Source: Ottelia alismoides (Eukaryota; Streptophyta; Magnoliopsida; Alismatales; Hydrocharitaceae). From it: a stretch of 64,000 bases of DNA. The first letter of the stretch is position 1, and each line of letters begins with the position of its first letter. Under the pieces are notes generated by a model. It searched no databases, had not been told where the DNA came from, and saw only the letters and a list, made by a program, of their open reading frames with translations. Positions 57,707 through 64,000 of the stretch are shown one piece after another. Position numbers and translations under genes: made by a program. The stretch is from positions 434,001 through 498,000 of the forward strand of contig JAZKJV010002944.1 in NCBI GenBank assembly GCA_037367405.1, read 5' to 3'.

Positions 57707-59330
57707 TTGACAGCATTCACTCAGAGCTTTCAGAGGCCAGATCCGCCAACACCTACTTGTCTAGAGCTGAAGCCACTTCCTGCGTCGCTGAAGTATAGGT
57801 TCCTCGCGGGTGAGCATGAGATGTACCCAGTCATTATCTCAGCAGATTTGACTGGAGAGCAAGAATCCCTTCTGATGGGTGTTCTTGAAAAGAACCGCAA
57901 GGCGATAGGATGGAGTGTAGCCGATCTCAAGGGGATAAGTCCGGCCCTGTGCTCCCACCATATCTATCTCGAGGATGAGGCGAAGCCGTCACGTGAGTTC
58001 CAACGGCGGCTGAACTCGAATTTTCGGGAGGTCGTCATGAAGGAGATCTCAAAATGACGGAGCGCCGATTTTATCTACCCCATCTCTGACTCCAAGTGGG
58101 TCAGTCCGTTGCATGTGGTTCCCAAGAAGACGGGCATCACTACAGCTGTCAGCGAGTCTGGAGAGGAGATTGCTCCCCGGGTACCCACTTCTTGGCGGGT
58201 CTGCGTGGATTACAGACGACTCAACCAGGCCACCAAAAAGGATCATTTCCCACTATCCTGTATAGATCAGATCATTGAGAGACTGGCAGGGAAGAGCCAT
58301 TACTGTTTTCTAGATGGGTACTCCGGCTACAATCAGGTGGCCATCGTGCCCGAGGACTAGGACAAGACCACCTTCACCTGTCCCTTCGGGACATATGCCT
58401 TCAGACGCATGCCATTCAGGCTATGCAACGCCCCTGTGGCTTTTTAGAGATGCATGCTGTCTATATTTTCGGACATGGTGGGGGAGTGCTTGGAGGTCTT
58501 CATGGATGACTTCTCGGTCTACGGCGACGGATTCAACTCCTGTCTTGATTGCCTAGACCGAGTCCTTCAGCGATGCATTGAGGTTCACCTTGTTTTGTCT
58601 TGGGAGAAGAGTCACTTCATGGTGACTCAGGGGACGGTGCTTGGCCATATCATCTCCAACAGGGGCATGGAGGTTGATCCGGCCAAGGTGGATGTCATTA
58701 GAAAACTCGTACCACCGTCCAACCTGCGGCAGTTACGGTCTTTTCTAGGGCACGTCGGTTTCTACCGACGCTTCATTCATGATTTCACTAGGATTGCCCG
58801 ACTGTTGACTGATCTGCTGATGAAAGACCCTGAGTTCCGTATCGATGACAAGTGTCTTTCGTCATTTGAGACTCTCAAGAGATGTGTTGTAGAGGATCAT
58901 GTTCTCCAGTCGCCTGATTGGTCTCTCCCATTTGAGATCATGACGGATGCCTCCGATTTTGCCGTAGGGGTTGTGCTGGGACAGAGGATGGATGGAGTCC
59001 CATTTGCCATTCACTACGCTAGTCGTACATTGGATCCCGTGCAGCGGAACTACACAGTCACTGAAAAGGAGATGCTAGCCGTAGTCTTCGCCCTAGATAA
59101 GTTCAGATCTTACATCATTGGATCTAGCGTGACCATCTATACTAACCATACCACCATCAGGTACCTCATGGAAAAGAAGGATGCCAAAGCTAGATTGACC
59201 AGATGGATCCTTCTACTCCAGGACTTTGACATAGAGATTAAGGATAAGCCTGGAGTCAAGAATGTGGTGGCGGATCATCTCTCCCGATTAGAGCATCTTG
59301 AGGATTCTGAGCAGACTGAGCCTATTCGTG
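57707..59330 (+). pseudogene. Element D reverse transcriptase and RNase H
   Basis: Reverse transcriptase spans about 57770-58750: L-C-S-H-H-I, S-R-E-F-Q-R-R-L-N, V-D-Y-R-R-L-N-Q-A-T-K-K-D-H-F-P-L, L-D-G-Y-S-G-Y-N-Q, and catalytic F-M-D-D at 58499-58510. Stops in it: TGA 58055 (Trp in C), TAG 58358 (Gln in C) and TAG 58445 (Gln in B). RNase H follows with T-D-A-S-D (about 58943) and T-E-K-E-M-L-A-V-V. The third catalytic Asp in Y-T-D-H is Asn (codon AAC, 59144-59146). From 58454 the frame is open to 59908. Confidence 0.9.
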
Positions 59331-60586
59331 AGACCTTCCCAGATGAGGCGATCCTTGCTATCGCCTCTCTCCCTTGGTACGCCGATATTGTGAACTTTCT
59401 TGTTGCTAAGAAAGTTCCACAAGATTGGCCCAGGCAAATACTTGAGACCTTCCTTGCGAAGGCCATGTTCTATCACTGGGAGGATCCCATCCTTTACTAT
59501 GAAGGAGGGGATAGCGTCTGGCGTAGGTGCATTCCTCAGGGGGAGCACCACAGCGTCCTCACTTATTGCCACAAGCTTGAGGCAGAAGGACATCACTCTG
59601 GGAGAAGAACGGCACAGAAAGTGCTCCAATCTAGCCTATGGTGGCCTACCCTCTTGAAGGACTCTGACGAGTTCGTGAAGAGGTGTACTGATTGTCAGAG
59701 GATGGGCACTTGTGGACAGCGTGATATGATGTCATGTAGCCCATTCACTTCTGTGAGGTTTTTGAAGCATGGGGCATCGATTTCACGGGTCCATTCCCTA
59801 GGAGTCAGGGATTTGAGTACAGTCTATTGGCCGCGGATTATGTTAGTCATTGGGTTGAGGTCATCCCTGCCCGAACAGCAGATGCTAGGACTGTTTGCCG
59901 ATTTTTGAGGAAGCATGTCATTTCACGGTTCGGGGTACCTCGAGTGTTGATATCTGACGGGGGGTCTCATTTCGTCAATGACAAGGTAAAGGCCCTTGCT
60001 AGCGAGTTTAGGATAGACCATCGAGTTGCCACTCCATACCACCCTCAGATGAATGGTCTTGCTGAAGTGTCGAACAGGGAGATCAAGACTATATTGCAGA
60101 AAGTCGTCCGCCTTGACCGAAAGGATTGGTCACAGCTTTTGGACTCGGTCTTGTGGGCATATAGGACATCTTTCAAGACTCCTTTAGGTACGTCTCCCTT
60201 TCGCCTCGTTTATGGCAAGCCGTGCCATTTACCTGTTGAGCTGAGACATAGGTCACTTTGGGCTGTCACTGAGATACTTTTGGATCCAGAGAATGTAGGA
60301 GATCAGGAGAGAGTGAAGGAGTGGCATGATTCTCATATTAGCCACAAGCATTTTGAGCCCGGTCAGAGAGTATGGTTGTTTGATGCTAGGCTTCGTCTAT
60401 TTCCAGGGAAGCTACAGAGCAAAATGGAAGGGACCATATTTGGTAAGAAAGGTACACGACAATGGGAGTATCGACATATCTGAATTGTCTTCTGAGAGTA
60501 CCTTTCGAGTGAACGGCCAGCGGCTCAAGCCATATCTAGATCATGAGCCGCAGGTCGTTGATGTTGCCCCGATTCACTTTGCGTAA
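59331..60586 (+). pseudogene. Element D integrase
   Basis: Zinc finger [10 protein letters not shown] and C-T-D-C-Q-R at about 59588-59700. A one-base change near 59725 shifts the frame, followed by a TAG at 59737. The core is W-G-I-D-F-T-G (about 59770), S-D-G-G-S-H-F (about 59955) and A-E-V-S-N-R-E (about 60063), with all three catalytic acids present. An extra A in the A-run near 60421 restores the former frame. The C-terminal part has V-N-G-Q-R-L-K-P-Y-L, and the frame ends in TAA at 60584-60586. No chromodomain, as expected for the Athila lineage. Confidence 0.9.
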
Positions 60587-60719
60587 GATGTGGTCTCTTG
60601 ACTCACATCTATTGCATCTCATGCCTGATTATCACTGTTCTTCCGACTTGTATAGATCTAGTTGTCCATATCACTCTATTCTTTAGTCCCACATCCCTTT
60701 TCGCATCTTATGATTATGC

Positions 60720-60923
60720 TATACTTAGGGTGTACTTTACCCTAAGTATAGGAGGGATGTAGGACTCTCGGGTATTCTTTTAATTCATTTCTACCTTTGT
60801 TTTGCTGCCTATACTTAGGGATATTTTACCCTATGTATAGGGGGGTAGACCCTGTACATTCTCACTCGGCTTTCCCTTCGTGTACAACCTGCTATACTTA
60901 GGATTAGTTGATCCTAAGTATAG
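60720..60923 (+). repeat. Three PPT-like stem-loops in element D tail
   Basis: 60720-60750: 12-bp stem TATACTTAGGGT/ACCCTAAGTATA, 7-nt loop. 60809-60840: CTATACTTAGGG/CCCTATGTATAG, one mismatch. 60892-60923: perfect 13-bp stem CTATACTTAGGAT/ATCCTAAGTATAG, 6-nt loop. Each is followed by a G-rich run. Confidence 0.82.
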
Positions 60924-61049
60924 GTGGAAATGTCGAGATCCTCTTGCATTTCTATTCTTTCATTCGTCTTTGTATATAGCCTTCCATTTCACTTCCCTAT
61001 ACTAAGCACGAGTTATGTCTTCTTCATCGCTCTTGACTCTAAGGACATC

Positions 61050-61120
61050 GTTCGAGCTAAGTATAAGGGGGTGTATATATATTTTATATATACTTTAGCC
61101 ATAATTCGTACTTTGTGTGA
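61050..61120 (+). other. Conserved tail module with decoy PPT, element D
   Basis: TAAGTATAAGGGGG (61058-61071), then GTGTATATATAT, TATATAC and AGCCATAATTCGTAC. Same order as in A, C and E. Confidence 0.7.
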
Positions 61121-62654
61121 GTGTGTGTTAATAAATAAAAATGGCTAAAAACACAAAAATCCATAAAAATTAAAAAATTTTCCATTCTTTTATTGCACAT
61201 ACATAGCTATTGTACAAATTATTTTTGTAAAAATGTTTACAAAAACTTTTTGTGTAAATAGTTTGTAAATATTTTCATATCAAAATTATGTATATAGTAC
61301 AAAATTTTTCCAAAATATTTTGAAAATCAAAGGTTTGCAAAAACCTCGTGTAAATTTGTGTACATATTTTGCAAAACTTGCATTCATGCATACATTCATG
61401 GTTTCAAAACACTTTTCAAAAATTTTGCACATGTGTAAATAGTTGTAAAATTGCATCTTTGTAAATATTTGTATAGTTTTTCCTGGATTATAGTTGACAT
61501 TTAAACTATCCTAGAATTAAAGTGGAAAATGGAGCTTGGTTAAGATCTTAATCCACCTAATTATAAGAGGAACCTTATAAGGCTTAGGGTTGAGGCTTTT
61601 CAGGTCCATGGTGACTTAATTCTTTGAGTCCACTAGGCTATGATCATATGTCATCTCAATGAGCCTAAGTAGAGCACTTAACAACACACACATTACTCAT
61701 ATAGACAATGGCTTGACTTGGACCCGCACATTACACCGAGCTCTCTACGGATGAGGTGGTGAGGAGGCAGTCTTCCTTGACTTGGGATACCATATGAGGG
61801 TAGTACTTCTAGGTGGAACCTCTCTTCTTCTTATAGTGAAGGAAGTGCGTCTCAACTTGGTCTGGTTGCCATGAGGTCTAACGACAGGAGTTGTGGGTTG
61901 CAATAATGCTTCAAAAGAGGGATAGTCTACTGGCTCAAGAGGAAAAACTCCTTATGTACATATGTTGCACCATGTAAATATGTTGTACAGATGCACTTGA
62001 AAAAAAATGCAAAAAGAAAATAACTCCAAAAAAGTGGTGGGTCTGAGAGAAAATGATAATCCCACCGGAGTATGTATATAGTGCAATAAGCAAAGCTTGA
62101 GACTCATGTTCCATCTTATGTAGCTTGCAGCAGGGAGACTTAGCTACACTGGTTGAGCTCCCAAGGATACATGGCTACACTGGCCATGGTCCATTCTCTT
62201 CTTCCCCCTCTTCTTGAGCCGGTTGAACTTGAACTTAGAAGGGAATACCCCGCTCCTCGAGGAAAGAGTGGCCAGACTAGGGTCATAGAGTTACCTTGTT
62301 GGGGAGGGTTGTCATTTTGCTACTTCTGAGGAGGAGAGCTATACCTCACTTACACTGTACAAGGAAAGATTCATGGTCTTCAGGGTTTGTGTATGTAGAC
62401 TTGTTCTGATATGGATTATTGAGGAGTCTTAACTATAGATTAGTGGATCTTAGAGGCTGTTAAGTTTAAACCTATGTCTAAATAAGGTTCCGACACATTA
62501 ATAATCCAAAGATCTGATCGAGCTCCATATTTCAATTTAATGAAGGCAAGTTTAATAATCAGCATTGATCCATGCATTTTCTCCTCTTTTTCTTTCTCCT
62601 TTTCTTTTTCACTTCTTTTTCAAATAAGTGTTTGCTAAGGGACTAGCAAAGTTT

Positions 62655-62666
62655 AGTATAGGGGGG
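62655..62666 (+). other. Polypurine tract of element D
   Basis: AGTATAGGGGGG directly before the 3' LTR. Confidence 0.88.
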
Positions 62667-64000
62667 TGATGAATACCCATTCATCACTCTTTATTCTTTT
62701 ATTTTAGCTACAAAACCCTTGCAAAACATCATGTATATATGTGTAAAATGAACACTTTATCAAATTGCATGCATCTTGTAAATATGCATAATTAGCATGT
62801 TTTTGTGCATAAATAAAAGAATAAAAAAATAAAAGAAAAGGAGGGAGATATTTAGAATAAATATTGACCGACCTAATCCCAAGGGAGGGCTCAGCATGGG
62901 CCTGACCGCAAAAGAATCAAAGTAGAGAGAGATAGGGAAGCTCAGTCGTGTGTACATATACCTATGTATATAAATAAAATTTTTCTCCTCAAAATAAAAA
63001 TAAAAAGTGTTTTGTCCATAAAACTAAAAGAAAAATCGAAAAACAAAAGAAAAATAAAATAAATAAAATCTGTCTCATCATCGCATATAGACCATGTATA
63101 TAGAATAACCTATCTATTTATTTTCTCCTTGTAAATAAATAATTAAAATCTAATAAAAATACTTCCATATTCCATATTTTATGGTGTAAAAAAAATAAAA
63201 ATCAGGAAAATTAAAATAAAATAAAAAGAAAAATAATAAAAATCAAAATCCACCTTGTACATATACCATGTAAATATGTAGATAAAAAAATTTATTTAAC
63301 CTATGTAAATAAATAATAAAAATAAAAAAATACCCTTTTATTCTAAATTTTATGTTATAAATAAGTAAAATATAAAATGGGAATAAATGTATAAAAATAA
63401 ACAATTAAAATAAAATTCAAAAATACACTTATGTATATACCTATATATAATAATAATATAATGTAAATACATAAATTATATTTCAAAAAAATAAATAAAA
63501 ATCACTAAAAAATACTTTGAAAATAAATAAACATTTTTTATGTTTTAACTTTTTTGAAATAAAATCATTATCGTATTTATTTTGAATTTCCAAATTAATT
63601 TCCAATGGACGCCTCCCATTGGTCCATGGGGGATGTTGACCCCCGGTCAACTCCCACCCGGACCTTTTCGCCCGCGGATCTCGCTCCAGACCCGACTTCA
63701 CCTAATTTGCTAATCCAGATCCGATCACCGTTTACCCAAACCCCAGGCTCTAATTAACCTCCGCTAATCCGAAACCTTCGCCCGACCATCTGCCTAGGGG
63801 TCCGTGCTTCACCAAGCCGGACCCAACTCCTTCTTCTCGGACTTGCACCACTATATAGATCCACCTCCGCTGCACATTACCCGCCATCTTTGGCTCTGCT
63901 CCTTCGTCCCAGGACCTCTACCCTGATCCCTAGTGTGACAGCTACCGATTGGTGTGTTGCAGAGAGGAGGAGGAGGTCACCAGCCACTGATCCGACGACC
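62667..64000 (+). repeat. Element D 3' LTR, cut by window end
   Basis: 1334 bp visible, starting TGATGAATACCC, matching 48691-50032 with scattered substitutions and small indels. TATA box at 63852-63858. Confidence 0.92.
63852..63858 (+). promoter_or_regulatory. TATA box of element D 3' LTR
   Basis: TATATAG in the same context as 49888-49894. Confidence 0.6.

Larger units (their letters stand above)
60587..62654 (+). other. Element D 3' tail, non-coding
   Basis: About 2.1 kb with no env-like frame. Three PPT-like stem-loops (60720-60923), the decoy-PPT module (61050-61120), AT-rich DNA (61120-61490), then blocks shared with element E (about 61495-62640), such as the GCTACACTGGTTGAGCT and GTTTGCTAAGGGACT(A/G)GCAAAGTTT words. 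Confidence 0.7.
48691..64000 (+). mobile_element. Element D: Athila-type Ty3/gypsy element, best preserved
   Basis: Plus-strand element with 5' LTR 48691-52265, PBS 52269-52286, leader to 54101, gag-pol 54102-60586, tail to 62654, PPT 62655-62666 and 3' LTR from 62667 to beyond the window. The frame is broken mainly by point stops and three frame changes. The LTRs differ by about five changes in their first 125 bp. It is inserted in the 5' LTR of C. The expected right TSD, CTCGC, is off the window. Confidence 0.92.

Noticed and set aside
60720..60923. CRISPR-like or palindromic repeat array
   Set aside because: Spacing is irregular, loops and spacers are not uniform, and the stem-loops are found only in retrotransposon tails of a plant genome.

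Overview
The window looks like a piece of plant nuclear intergenic DNA made entirely of nested LTR retrotransposons. I see no host gene with any support. The evidence is Ty3/gypsy polyproteins of the Athila type, with no chromodomain seen, primer sites complementary to tRNA-Asp, LTRs of about 3 to 3.6 kb and long non-coding 3' tails. There is also one Ty1/copia element with the initiator-Met primer site, and nonsense mutations that fit plant CHG-type cytosine methylation. The species cannot be named from this.

Nesting was worked out from LTR ends, polypurine tracts (PPT), primer binding sites (PBS) and target-site duplications (TSD). The oldest layer is element B, an Athila-type gag-pol on the minus strand, seen at 19710-23423 and 33020-34984. 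Three elements sit in B. Element A (plus strand, 1-19709) runs off the left edge and is represented by its 3' tail and 3' LTR. Element E (plus strand, 23424-33019) is complete between LTRs but deleted inside, with TSD GCTAG. Element C (minus strand, 34985 to at least 48690) is a decayed full-length copy. A itself carries a solo LTR of another family (1293-4809, minus strand, TSD GGGAT) and, inside its 3' LTR, a decayed copia element (7173-17707, plus strand, TSD AGACC). C's 5' LTR is split at 48690 by element D (plus strand, 48691 to beyond 64000), the best preserved element, with gag-pol readable from 54102 to 60586 apart from stops and frameshifts. A 47-bp LINE tail with a 16-bp TSD lies at 41-119.

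The most unusual feature is in E. Its PBS does not stop after about 18 nt but continues into a 75-nt copy of a whole tRNA-Asp(GTC), including the CCA-derived end. That copy abuts the integrase coding region directly, so gag, protease, reverse transcriptase and RNase H are missing. This fits reverse transcription that read through the primer tRNA and then transferred to the wrong place.

A second unexplained signal is a set of stem-loops in the 3' tails of A, C, D and E. Their arms read CTATACTTAGG / CCTAAGTATAG, the bases next to the loop change in a compensating way, and each ends in a copy of the polypurine-tract sequence. A conserved module with another PPT-like copy follows them. C and D also share a 34-nt block in an otherwise diverged leader. 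Elements D and E are closer to each other in their tails, as are A and C.

All coding regions here are broken, so none of the elements is likely to be autonomous as it stands. D is the nearest to intact.
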